Shown: in pieces, positions 1 through 7,611 of the stretch | Layout of the letters: each line of letters starts with the position of its first letter | How positions within the stretch are numbered: the stretch's first letter is position 1 | Source: Thermoplasmata archaeon | GTDB taxonomy: Archaea; Thermoplasmatota; Thermoplasmata; Thermoplasmatales; Thermoplasmataceae | Direction of reading: 5' to 3' | Assembly (NCBI GenBank): GCA_021846395.1 | Contig: JAJZXB010000008.1 | Span: 1-64,000, forward strand | Length of the DNA stretch: 64,000 bases | Notes under the pieces: generated by a model | The model's input: the letters and a program-made list of their open reading frames with translations, nothing else | What the model was told of the DNA's origin: nothing | Database searches by the model: none | Made by a program: the position numbers and the translations under genes

Positions 1-326
1 GGCTCACGGCATAATGTTGCAAGTACAAATACCATATAAAGAAATGTGGTGATCTTTTTAGTTTTTAAAGCGTGTAAGGAATATATAAGACCAATGTTGA
101 AACTGAGTTGAACCGGATTGAAAAATTATGCAACGCACCATTAAGACTGGATAAAAATAAATATGAAAATGGAAGGATTGTTGCTGATGGTGAACTTTCA
201 AAGGTTAACCGGAAAAGGGATGATTTCCATGTAGAATACAATTACACAATAAATAATTACGTTATTAAATTATGACGCCTTAGTATATAACGTATGAAAG
301 AATGGAAAAACTATCAAAAAAAAGCC
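1..326. other. Gene-poor left edge with one startless open frame
   Basis: No recognisable gene. On the plus strand a frame stays open from about 78 to a TGA at 273-275 (about 65 codons) but has no ATG, GTG or TTG with a ribosome binding site near its beginning, and I recognise no family in its translation. It could be the tail of a decayed gene or chance. The rest of the stretch is A+T-rich and shows nothing I can support. Confidence 0.3.
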
Positions 327-818
327 TTAATGGGAAAATTGAGAATGATTATCCCGCCCTATAATGTAAAGAATTATGGAATAAGAAATAATAGTAAAAA
401 GGAAGCCCATGGACATAATGAATGATAAGGTGTTATTGGCAAAACCTGAAAACATAAATTCTATGCCACTGATGCCTGCAATGAGCACAGATAACGACGC
501 AATAACACTCAGCAGAAGAAGCACGTAGTTTCTGCCCATGGCAAATGCCATTAAGATGAGCAAAGACACTATTCCAATTAATATTCCAAGCATCATATGT
601 ACCATTAATTCCGGTACAGCTAACATCACCCGCATCATTCCATGCATCATTCCATACATGAAGAATGTTGATCCGATTGATGGAAATACGGCAAAAAGAT
701 TCATCCACATCCCTATTATGAACTGGACAGCCAGCAGAAGGAGTTCTATAAGGATTAGAACAACTGCAACTTCTGCCATATTGCCAAAGTGATTTCTTGC
801 TGTGTTGTTGTGGTTCAT
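327..818 (-). CDS. Small polytopic membrane protein
   Basis: A 163-residue protein made mostly of hydrophobic segments, at about residues 16-40, 66-92, 97-119 and 130-153, with a Met-rich loop between the first two (GMMHGMMRVM). I recognise no family. Its ATG overlaps the TGA of the upstream methyltransferase gene by four bases (815-818, ATGA), so the two are very likely translationally coupled. The Met-rich stretch recalls metal-handling membrane proteins and fits the Met/His-rich SHOCT protein at the head of the same cluster, but that is inference only. Confidence 0.7.
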   Translation of the reverse strand: MNHNNTARNHFGNMAEVAVVLILIELLLLAVQFIIGMWMNLFAVFPSIGSTFFMYGMMHGMMRVMLAVPELMVHMMLGILIGIVSLLILMAFAMGRNYVLLLLSVIASLSVLIAGISGIEFMFSGFANNTLSFIMSMGFLFTIISYSIILYIIGRDNHSQFSH

Positions 819-1387
819 TTTTCATCCGCTCCAGATTTAGAAAAGATTGCCCAGTCCATCATGGCTGATGAACCTTTTTTAATGAGGTCGAACGAACTCA
901 GAATACCGTTCCATTCTTCTTTTGTTACACCAAGCTTATCTTTCCTCAACATCTTTGACACACTGATATAGCCTTTTGCGTTGGGTTTCATGACCCGTGC
1001 AATCTCGTTAACTGCACCCTTGTGATCAACCATACAACACAACAGCCCGTTCGACATAACAATGTCCACTGACTCACTTTCTACAAATGGAATTGATGCA
1101 GCAGATGAAACATATGTCCTGACATTTGTAATATTGAGCGAGAGGTTTCTTTTCCTTAGTCTTTCAATAGCAGCTTCATCTCCATCAACTGCATATACCT
1201 CGCCTTTCTTTCCAACCAGTTTAGAAAGTTTGGATGTGAAAAATCCCGGACCGCTTCCCAGATCAAGAACTGCCATACCCTCCTTTACATGTGCACTCAT
1301 AAAGTCATACTGAGATCTGGACATATACCTTCTGAGAGGAAAAAGCATTACTGAGGGATTAAAATGTCTGTCCTGCGTGGTTGACAT
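815..1387 (-). CDS. Class I SAM-dependent methyltransferase
   Basis: Rossmann-fold methyltransferase of about 190 residues. Motif I is clear (VLDLGSGPGFFT), followed by an acidic residue at the end of strand 2 (VYAVDGDE) and a motif-IV-like region (VDIVMSNGLL). The frame is open back to 1429, but I place the start at the ATG at 1387 because a strong GAGGTGAG site lies seven bases before it. The substrate is unknown; the fold resembles ArsM/UbiE-type small-molecule methyltransferases, but the cysteine set needed for ArsM is not evident. It sits between a Met/His-rich SHOCT protein and a membrane protein and is probably co-transcribed with both. Confidence 0.8.
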   Translation of the reverse strand: MSTTQDRHFNPSVMLFPLRRYMSRSQYDFMSAHVKEGMAVLDLGSGPGFFTSKLSKLVGKKGEVYAVDGDEAAIERLRKRNLSLNITNVRTYVSSAASIPFVESESVDIVMSNGLLCCMVDHKGAVNEIARVMKPNAKGYISVSKMLRKDKLGVTKEEWNGILSSFDLIKKGSSAMMDWAIFSKSGADEK

Positions 1388-1454
1388 ATCTTTTCTCACC
1401 TCAATACTGATCCGCTGTAATTTTTGCATATATACCTATATTTGGGCGTTTAAA

Positions 1455-1646
1455 TTACCCCCTAATAATATCATCGCGTATTTTTAAATATTCTTCCCTA
1501 TCCAGCTCTCCTTTTGCATACCGTTCGTTTAGGATTTCAAGAGCTGAAGAGCTATTGTTTTTTATTCCCATGTTCATATCAGAATCCTTATGCTCATGGT
1601 TCATACCCATTTCTTTTTTTCCATGATTCATACATCTACAGGTCAT
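1455..1646 (-). CDS. Met/His-rich short protein with C-terminal SHOCT domain
   Basis: A 63-residue protein. The first 30 residues are rich in Met, His and Cys (for example CMNHG, MGMNHEH, MNMG), as in copper/silver-binding peptides. Residues about 35-60 are a typical SHOCT motif (ALEILNERYAKGELDREEY), a short helical module usually found at the C-terminus of membrane or oligomerising proteins. There is no ribosome binding site; a TTTATATT element about 25 bp upstream suggests a leaderless transcript. It is probably the first gene of a three-gene operon with the methyltransferase and membrane protein. Metal binding is inferred from composition. Confidence 0.75.
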   Translation of the reverse strand: MTCRCMNHGKKEMGMNHEHKDSDMNMGIKNNSSSALEILNERYAKGELDREEYLKIRDDIIRG

Positions 1647-1928
1647 ATTCTATTCATTTCACTTCAATATAAAAAGCTTCTCTTTGCATAATGATGATTT
1701 TATGAATAAATATTTTTCAAAATGATAAATAAAGTTAGTTTGTATGCCAATTTTTTAGGCAGTTTTTAACTGAATTCTTCAAAGAAATTTTCAAACTTCT
1801 CCATGATCTCGTCGAGGCCCAATTTTTATATTGCCTCTTTCGTTTCTGTTAGCCTCTGTTTTCACTTCACACATCACGGTTAATTCATAGAGGTTAGAAT
1901 GTTCCCGACCAAAATTTGTACCGCATGA

Positions 1929-2285
1929 TTAAAAGACGAGAACTTTATCAGCCCATATTGTCCAGTCACTTAGTTGTTCCATCGAACCTCTAGTGATGCC
2001 ATCAATTATTTCGCCGTCAGTCATACCCCTGGCATCCATGCATGTTCCACAGGCACTAATCTTTACACCACGCGCTGCCAGACCTTTCAACATGGATTCC
2101 AGATTATAATATCCCTGAGCAACTTTGTGCGACATTTTCGCAGATATTACGGCATCGCCAAAAAGGAAAATACGCACCATCTCACTATCCTGTTTTTTTG
2201 CAATTGCCAGTGCAAGTCTAAGTGCATTATAAATCTTTTCCGAACCATATGGTGGATCATTCAGAATAAAAAGTGTTTCATTCAC
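1929..2285 (-). CDS. DsrE/DsrF-like sulfur-relay family protein
   Basis: A 118-residue protein with the DsrE/F fold pattern: N-terminal strand followed by DPPYGSEKIYNALRLA, a central RIFLFGDAV strand, and a conserved cysteine segment near residue 80 (SACGTCMDARG). Members of this family carry persulfide sulfur or act as peroxiredoxin-like subunits. It starts with GTG at 2285, supported by an AAGGTGA site a few bases upstream. It lies 41 bp downstream of the SQR-like flavoprotein on the same strand, so a joint role in sulfide or polysulfide handling is likely. Exact substrate unknown. Confidence 0.85.
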   Translation of the reverse strand: MNETLFILNDPPYGSEKIYNALRLALAIAKKQDSEMVRIFLFGDAVISAKMSHKVAQGYYNLESMLKGLAARGVKISACGTCMDARGMTDGEIIDGITRGSMEQLSDWTIWADKVLVF

Positions 2286-2326
2286 TTATTTCACCTTCAA
2301 TGTGCATTTATTCATATTTGGATACA

Positions 2327-3478
2327 TTAGAACCAGTGCCTCATCCAATATTTCTCAAAGACAACCTTTTGCATGTGCCAGACTTTTCCGGGTTCGTGGT
2401 AATCAATGCGTGGCTTTGGCTGGGCATAAAACTCACCCTTCATAAATGTACCTTCCCCGATACTAGTCTCCATAAAACAACCTCCTTCTCCGTCCCACTC
2501 TTTCGCCTGTGATTTTCCTAAAACAAGATTTGCAATGTTGTTTGCGACCACTTCCGCCTGCGCATGCGCAAATACACCGGCCTTGGAAAGATATGGAACG
2601 TATCCGTGTGGTGTCTGAATGGAGGCTACATCTCCTATAGCGTAAACACCAGGGATTTTGGTTTCCATGTTCTTTCCGTTAGCCGGGATCCAACCTGTTA
2701 CATCAGTTAAACCTGCATCTGCTACAGGTTTTGGTGCTTCATGAGGGGGGACGGCAAAAAGCAGATCATAGTTCAATGTCTCCTGATTATCAAAAATCAG
2801 TTCCTTATCGGTTATCTCTGCAAGCTTGAGCTTTGGATGATAATTTATATTCCTTGACCTGAGAAGTTCAAGAACCCTGTTTCCCACGTCCGGGCCAACT
2901 GACGGAACAGGGAGGGGTTCTGGAGTGAAAAACTCTATGTTTATTTCGGCTCTTACGCCCTCCTTTGTGAAATAATCATCCAGAAGAAAAGCAGTCTCAT
3001 ACGGTGCAGCTGGACACTTGAACGGCAATCTCGAAATTCCTATGGCAATAGTTCCATGTTTGAAATTCTTTACAAGGTCTCTGAATGCAATGGCAGAATC
3101 AAGATCGTATATATGGTGTGCATAATCCGAAAATCCCGGAATAGCAGCGATGTTATATTGGGCGCCCAAGGATATGACCATATAATCTCCAGAATATTCT
3201 GAGGTTTCTGTTCTTACCTTCTTGCCGGAGGTATCAATTGAGATGATATCCTCATTTATAACATTAATTCCCTTCTTAGAAAGAATGGTAAGTTCTTTCT
3301 GAACCTGTTCCGGTTTTCTCTTCCCAATCATCAGCCACGGGTAAGACGGAGGAAACTGAAAGTATTTTTTTCTGTCAATGAGCGTAATATCTGCACTTTC
3401 CTTCAACTTATCTGCAAGGATGTTGGCAACTGCGATCCCTCCAATACCGCCTCCCAAAACGAGAATTTTTTTAACCAT
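2327..3478 (-). CDS. FAD-dependent sulfide:quinone oxidoreductase-like protein
   Basis: A 383-residue flavoprotein. The N-terminus carries the dinucleotide-binding GGGIGGIAVA motif, followed by a second strand ending in an acidic residue (TLIDR) and a C-terminal FAD motif (GVYAIGDVAS). Cys155 in the LPFKCPAAPYE segment and a second cysteine in EGGCFME near residue 338 correspond to the redox cysteine pair of SQR/flavocytochrome c sulfide dehydrogenases. I chose the ATG at 3478, directly before the FAD motif, over an upstream alternative at 3496. A TTTTAAATTA element about 45-55 bp upstream could be the promoter. A DsrE-like gene follows. Peripheral membrane attachment and quinone reduction are inferred from the family. 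Confidence 0.88.
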   Translation of the reverse strand: MVKKILVLGGGIGGIAVANILADKLKESADITLIDRKKYFQFPPSYPWLMIGKRKPEQVQKELTILSKKGINVINEDIISIDTSGKKVRTETSEYSGDYMVISLGAQYNIAAIPGFSDYAHHIYDLDSAIAFRDLVKNFKHGTIAIGISRLPFKCPAAPYETAFLLDDYFTKEGVRAEINIEFFTPEPLPVPSVGPDVGNRVLELLRSRNINYHPKLKLAEITDKELIFDNQETLNYDLLFAVPPHEAPKPVADAGLTDVTGWIPANGKNMETKIPGVYAIGDVASIQTPHGYVPYLSKAGVFAHAQAEVVANNIANLVLGKSQAKEWDGEGGCFMETSIGEGTFMKGEFYAQPKPRIDYHEPGKVWHMQKVVFEKYWMRHWF

Positions 3479-3759
3479 AGTATACAATTTACACAATACT
3501 AATCAAATTTACTATAGGTGCAATAATTTAAAAGAAGTAAAAAACACAATGGCATTTGAGAAGATATCACGGAAGGTGTGGTCTCCAACATGTATATCTC
3601 ATTAGAAAGTGATGGGGAAAAATTCCTCTTGAGAGATATAATAATATGATATCCTCATATCCCTGAAAGTGCACAGATGAATTCTATTCAATTGTGAAAT
3701 ATCGGCAATTTCGCGGTCAACGTGGAAAAGAGCTATATTGCGTCATCTGGAAGCAAAAT

Positions 3760-4959
3760 TTAAGTTCTATTTTTATAAATTGATAATCTGCTATTATCAA
3801 ATGAATGCCTTATTAAAAATATAAAAATAGCGGCAATCAACATTATCAATGACATACTGAGCCATAAATAGAAATAATTTGTATAATCAAGTAATATGCC
3901 CAGCAATGGAACACCGAAAATAGGTCCGAAGGTCATTATCATCATACTAAATCCACTGAAAAGCCCAACATTCCCTTCACTGGACATTTCTGAAATTAAT
4001 GTAACATACATGCCATTCCATCCAATTGCACATGCTCCTGAAAAAATTGAAAGTATGACCATCAGATACAGTATTTTAATAAAAAATATTAAAAATAAAA
4101 ATGACATTGCTGATAAAAACATTATGAAAGATAGCATAACGGCCCTGTTTTTATTAAATAATTTTTCATTTAAACGTAGCCACATTATCCTCCCAATAAC
4201 CGCACCAATGAAAACACATGCCAGAAGTATTTCTCCTGATATTAATGAGAAACCTTTATATTTTGCAAAAACAACAAAATATGTTAATAACGTTTGCTGT
4301 CCAAGTGATAGTGAAATGGAACTTAAACTAACGTATATCAGGAGCTTATTTTTTTTCATTGACCATAATTGTTTGATGTATGGTTCCCTTGTTTTTCTTT
4401 GACTTATAAATTTGTCTGGATTTATCAGTATAAATATTATAATTCCAAGAATAAATATTGCAAAATATAAAATTTCTATGGAAAATTCTATGGCTATAAC
4501 AGGTAAAATAATTGCTGAAAATGCAGCTCCAACAGGCACACCAGATTGCTTTATTCCCATGAATCTTGAGTGTTCAGGATAATATGCTTTCATTATCAAA
4601 CTATTTGTGGCAGGAGTTATTATTCCATACCCAAATCCAAGAATATAATATCCTATTATAATAAAATAGTATGAATGGAAAATAGATATAATTATAGAAC
4701 CTGTAGACAGTATTAAAAATGATATTTTTATGGAATTTTTTCTTCCAATTCTATCAACAAAAAAACCTGTTAAAAGTGCCATGGTCATTGAGCCTAAAAA
4801 AATAAAACTTGTTATGATTCCAAGCTCAGTTGATGTTAGGCCATACCTGGCTTTGAATATAGGTTCCATTGGAGAATATGAGGTAAAAATAAGATTGGCA
4901 AGTATAACAAATAAAAGTGATTGAAGTGCTATTTTAATGCTTGTGCTAGAATTTGCCAT
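3760..4959 (-). CDS. MFS transporter
   Basis: A 399-residue protein with about 12 hydrophobic segments. The loop between segments 2 and 3 has a recognisable MFS motif A (GFFVDRIGRKNS), and segment 5 has a proline/glycine-rich stretch typical of the superfamily. The substrate cannot be told from sequence. The gene is monocistronic, separated by about 280 bp from the SQR gene and divergent from the small membrane protein at 5068. Confidence 0.85.
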   Translation of the reverse strand: MANSSTSIKIALQSLLFVILANLIFTSYSPMEPIFKARYGLTSTELGIITSFIFLGSMTMALLTGFFVDRIGRKNSIKISFLILSTGSIIISIFHSYYFIIIGYYILGFGYGIITPATNSLIMKAYYPEHSRFMGIKQSGVPVGAAFSAIILPVIAIEFSIEILYFAIFILGIIIFILINPDKFISQRKTREPYIKQLWSMKKNKLLIYVSLSSISLSLGQQTLLTYFVVFAKYKGFSLISGEILLACVFIGAVIGRIMWLRLNEKLFNKNRAVMLSFIMFLSAMSFLFLIFFIKILYLMVILSIFSGACAIGWNGMYVTLISEMSSEGNVGLFSGFSMMIMTFGPIFGVPLLGILLDYTNYFYLWLSMSLIMLIAAIFIFLIRHSFDNSRLSIYKNRT

Positions 4960-5067
4960 ATAGGTAAATATTTCATTAATAAAATAATTTTGTGTTTATT
5001 ATAGTAAATTAATAATTATTTTTAATTTCAAAAAATATATATCGTTGTATTATATTATAACACAACG

Positions 5068-5292
5068 ATGAAGAAAATATTTGAATATTTTACAATGATA
5101 AATTTATACAGGCTCGCTGGTTTCATTTTGCTATTCAGTGGCGTTTTATTTTACATATTCTGGGGAATTATTTACGGTGTATGGATTGATGTGGGACTTA
5201 TATCCTTTGTATCCCCGCTGATAGCATTTGGATTTTTAACTCTCTGGCTTGCTGATATTAAAAGCAAGCAGACTAATATAGTTAAAAAATAA
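5068..5292 (+). CDS. Small two-TM membrane protein
   Basis: A 74-residue protein with two hydrophobic segments (about residues 14-37 and 41-62) and a basic C-terminal tail. No family recognised. The A+T-rich stretch before its ATG contains TATA-like sequence (about 5035-5060) and no ribosome binding site, so the message may be leaderless. It lies between the divergent MFS gene and gcvT. Confidence 0.55.
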   Translation: MKKIFEYFTMINLYRLAGFILLFSGVLFYIFWGIIYGVWIDVGLISFVSPLIAFGFLTLWLADIKSKQTNIVKK

Positions 5293-5379
5293 TTTTTAAC
5301 TCTACGTTCAATGTTAAAATTAAATAATATTATATTAATATGTGAAAAGTGATAATATGGTTTGCAAAAAAAAATTTTT

Positions 5380-5416
5380 TCATATAATATATAAAGATAT
5401 TCAATCAGTATATAAA
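5380..5416 (+). promoter_or_regulatory. gcvT promoter region (left arm)
   Basis: Two TATA-like elements precede gcvT: one at about 5385-5396 (ATATAATATATAAAG) and TATATAAA at 5409-5416, the latter ending exactly where the inverted repeat begins. The first would give a transcript with a leader containing the GAGAGGTG ribosome binding site. The second would start transcription at or very near the ATG. Confidence 0.5.
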
Positions 5417-5458
5417 GGGGAGAGAGAGGTGCATTTCCTATGGAAATAAAAAAAGGTA
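5416..5458 (+). repeat. Inverted repeat arm L (gcvT leader plus first six codons)
   Basis: A 43-bp segment holding the purine-rich leader (AGGGGAGAGAGAGGTG), the start codon at 5440 and codons 1-6 of gcvT (MEIKKG). It is identical, base for base, to the reverse complement of 6778-6820. The flanks of the two arms differ on both sides. Inside the arm a 15-bp dyad (ATTTCC-TAT-GGAAAT, 5433-5447) is centred on the start codon. Confidence 0.95.
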
Positions 5459-6543
5459 CCCCTAGTAGAACATCTTTGTATGATGAACATCTAAAACTGA
5501 ATGCTAAAATGATAGATTTTCATGGATGGAACATGCCGCTTGAGTATACAAAAATAGTTGATGAACATCTTTCTGTAAGAAATAATGTGGGAATATTTGA
5601 TATATCACATATGGGAGATATAGTTATTTCTGGAAAAAATTCAAATGAATTTGTTGATTATTTATTTCCAACAAAGATATCAGATCTAAAAGTAAATGAG
5701 TGTATATACACATCATTTCTTGATGATAATGGAAAAATGATTGATGATACTATAATTGAGAGAGTGGATGAGAATAAATTTTTTCTTATTCCTAACGCAG
5801 CAAATATATATAAAATTTTTAAATGGATAGATGGGAATAAAAAAAATTACGATGTTGAAATTATTGATTATTCAGATAAAATATCGCATATTGCTGTTCA
5901 GGGCCCTAAAACTGAGGATATTTTAAAAGAATTGAATATAAAAATGCCAATGCAATTTAGGTTTCTTCTTGAAAGAATAGATTATGATAATCTATTGATT
6001 GATGATAAAAAAATGATAGTTTCAGGAACTGGATATACAGGGGAGAGGGGTGTGGAATTAATTATACCTAATGTATACGCAGCAGAGCTGTGGGAAAAAA
6101 TAATAAGAATTCTGCCAAAGTATGGTGGTTTACCATGTGGACTTGGATCTAGAGATACTTTGAGAATGGAAAAGGGTATGCTATTATCAGGCCAGGATTT
6201 TAATGATGATAGAACTCCGTATGAAGCTTCAATTTCATTTATAATAAATTATGAACATGATTTTATTGGTAAAACCAAATTAATGGAATCGAAAAATAAG
6301 TACAGCATAATATTTAGAGGATTTAAATTAAATGGAAAAAATATACCGAGAAATGGATTTAAAATTTATCATGATAATGAAGTAATTGGAAATATTACAA
6401 GTGGATCATTGTCTCCAATTTTAAATTGTGGTATAGGTCTTGGTTATATAGATAGAAGATTTGTTAAGACCAAAGAACCAGTTTTTATAGATATAAGAGG
6501 GAAACAAATAGAGGCAAATATATCCAAACCAAAATTGTTGTAA
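5440..6543 (+). CDS. gcvT: Aminomethyltransferase (glycine cleavage system T protein)
   Basis: GcvT uses tetrahydrofolate to release ammonia and methylene-THF from the aminomethyl-lipoyl H protein. The 367-residue length is normal for the family. The conserved N-terminal region begins around residue 10 (RTSLYDEHLKL..MIDFHGWNMP); SHMGDI, GYTGERGVEL and GLGSRDTLRMEKG follow in the expected order. Residues 1-9 are an extension not typical of the family, and the first six are encoded inside the inverted repeat. The ribosome binding site is GAGAGGTG, 7-8 bases before the ATG. No gcvH or gcvP lies in the window, although lipA and lipB, which lipoylate H protein, are at 19.6-25.5 kb. Confidence 0.95.
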   Translation: MEIKKGTPSRTSLYDEHLKLNAKMIDFHGWNMPLEYTKIVDEHLSVRNNVGIFDISHMGDIVISGKNSNEFVDYLFPTKISDLKVNECIYTSFLDDNGKMIDDTIIERVDENKFFLIPNAANIYKIFKWIDGNKKNYDVEIIDYSDKISHIAVQGPKTEDILKELNIKMPMQFRFLLERIDYDNLLIDDKKMIVSGTGYTGERGVELIIPNVYAAELWEKIIRILPKYGGLPCGLGSRDTLRMEKGMLLSGQDFNDDRTPYEASISFIINYEHDFIGKTKLMESKNKYSIIFRGFKLNGKNIPRNGFKIYHDNEVIGNITSGSLSPILNCGIGLGYIDRRFVKTKEPVFIDIRGKQIEANISKPKLL

Positions 6544-6777
6544 TTTTTATATTTTTATTAACAGTTTTATTTATTTTATAAATAATAAATTTAGTAATTA
6601 TTTAAAATATTAAATTAATAAAATGATAATACCAATTTATTTATTAATAAAACAAGGTGTCATCGTTCAGTTTTATTTATTTAAATATTACTATATTATT
6701 ATATATTAATATATAGATATATAGAGGTTGTTATGAAATAAAATATTAAAAAAAATGGACAACAATTTTGAATAGGA
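6544..6777. other. A+T-rich spacer downstream of gcvT
   Basis: Nothing but A/T-rich sequence with stop codons in all frames, apart from the short minus-strand frame that begins in repeat arm R. It lies inside the segment bounded by the two inverted repeat arms. Confidence 0.5.
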
Positions 6778-6796
6778 TACCTTTTTTTATTTCCAT
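6746..6796 (-). pseudogene. 16-codon frame sharing the gcvT start
   Basis: On the minus strand the second copy of the gcvT leader and start opens a frame MEIKKG followed by ten unrelated residues and a TAA. It has the same ribosome binding site as gcvT. It is either a decayed duplicate, a leader peptide, or the 'empty' side of an invertible switch. Nothing else suggests a functional protein. Confidence 0.35.
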
Positions 6797-6820
6797 AGGA
6801 AATGCACCTCTCTCTCCCCT
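6778..6820 (-). repeat. Inverted repeat arm R
   Basis: Exact reverse complement of 5416-5458 (43 of 43 bases). It is read on the minus strand as ribosome binding site, ATG (6796) and codons for MEIKKG. A TTTAAATA element (6820-6827 read on the minus strand) abuts the arm, as TATATAAA abuts arm L on the other side. Confidence 0.95.
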
Positions 6821-6924
6821 ATTTAAACAACCCATTCAATTAAAAACATATTCAATCAACACTTGTATAATTCATTAAACAGCGAAATGTTTAATAATCG
6901 TTTTTTTATGTAGATTTATCTAAA

Positions 6925-6996
6925 GGGCCGATAGATCAGCGGTAGATCGCTTGCTTTGCAAGCAAGAGGGCCCGGGTCCAAATCCCGGTCGGTCCA
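6925..6996 (+). tRNA. tRNA-Ala (anticodon UGC)
   Basis: A 72-nt cloverleaf. Acceptor stem GGGCCGA pairs with TCGGTCC and includes a G3-U70 wobble pair, the universal alanine identity element. D stem is GATC/GATC, anticodon stem CTTGC/GCAAG with loop TTTGCAA (anticodon TGC), T stem CCGGG/CCCGG, discriminator A. The 3' CCA is not encoded and no intron is present. A TTTAATAA element about 35 bp upstream may be its promoter. Confidence 0.97.
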
Positions 6997-7073
6997 TTTA
7001 ATATATGGTTGCAAATTTATTATAATCACAATATAAAGAGAAATATTTATAAAAAAAACAACAATAATTCTTT

Positions 7074-7577
7074 ATGGATTTATCTGAGTTTTTAATGGTT
7101 GAGCATTCAGAGATAAGGGTAATTGTGAATACTGGATTTTTAAATAAAGTTGATAATTTTAAAACTTTCACCGAATTTTTACTTGCAGATCACATAAACA
7201 TTGAAGAAAATATTTATTTTCCTATTATGGTAGATAATGATTGGAATGATAAGGAAGAGTTCAAAAAAATTGTCGAAAGGGTGAAAAATGATCATAAATT
7301 GATTGAAACCCTTGCTAAAAATATTATAAAGTGGAAAGATAATGGAAACGATAATTTATTCAATCTAAGGCTGCCATTATTCTATAAAACTCTTGAAGAC
7401 CATAACAATTATGAGGAAGACCATATATTTTCAAGATGGTTGTTGCTTGAGCAAGGTATAAGGCAAAACGCAATGGCAGATGCACTGTCCATTGTCCAGG
7501 AACTTGATGATAAATACCTGATATTTTCAGGTCTTTCCATAAACTTTAAACAATATATGCGAAAACATTATTTTTAA
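7074..7577 (+). CDS. Hemerythrin HHE-domain protein
   Basis: A 167-residue all-helical protein with the histidine/glutamate pattern of hemerythrin HHE cation-binding domains: an early VEHSEIR, DHINIEENIYFP near residue 40, a central NDHKLIETL and a late EDHNNYEEDHIF. These would bind a di-iron centre. Related domains serve in oxygen or NO sensing and iron repair. There is no ribosome binding site; the A+T-rich upstream sequence fits a leaderless transcript. The gene stands alone between the tRNA and a convergent phosphatase gene. Confidence 0.85.
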   Translation: MDLSEFLMVEHSEIRVIVNTGFLNKVDNFKTFTEFLLADHINIEENIYFPIMVDNDWNDKEEFKKIVERVKNDHKLIETLAKNIIKWKDNGNDNLFNLRLPLFYKTLEDHNNYEEDHIFSRWLLLEQGIRQNAMADALSIVQELDDKYLIFSGLSINFKQYMRKHYF

Positions 7578-7611
7578 ATTAATTATTATGTAATTATATA
7601 TCTATAAAGAA

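Noticed and set aside
4730-4924. Plus-strand frame inside the MFS gene
   Set aside because: Antisense shadow of a well-supported transporter gene; its translation has no family features. Many similar shadow frames across the window were dropped for the same reason.
5300-5440. Glycine riboswitch upstream of gcvT
   Set aside because: The leader between any plausible TATA box and the ATG is at most about 30-50 nt, too short for a glycine aptamer, and no aptamer-like stems are visible.
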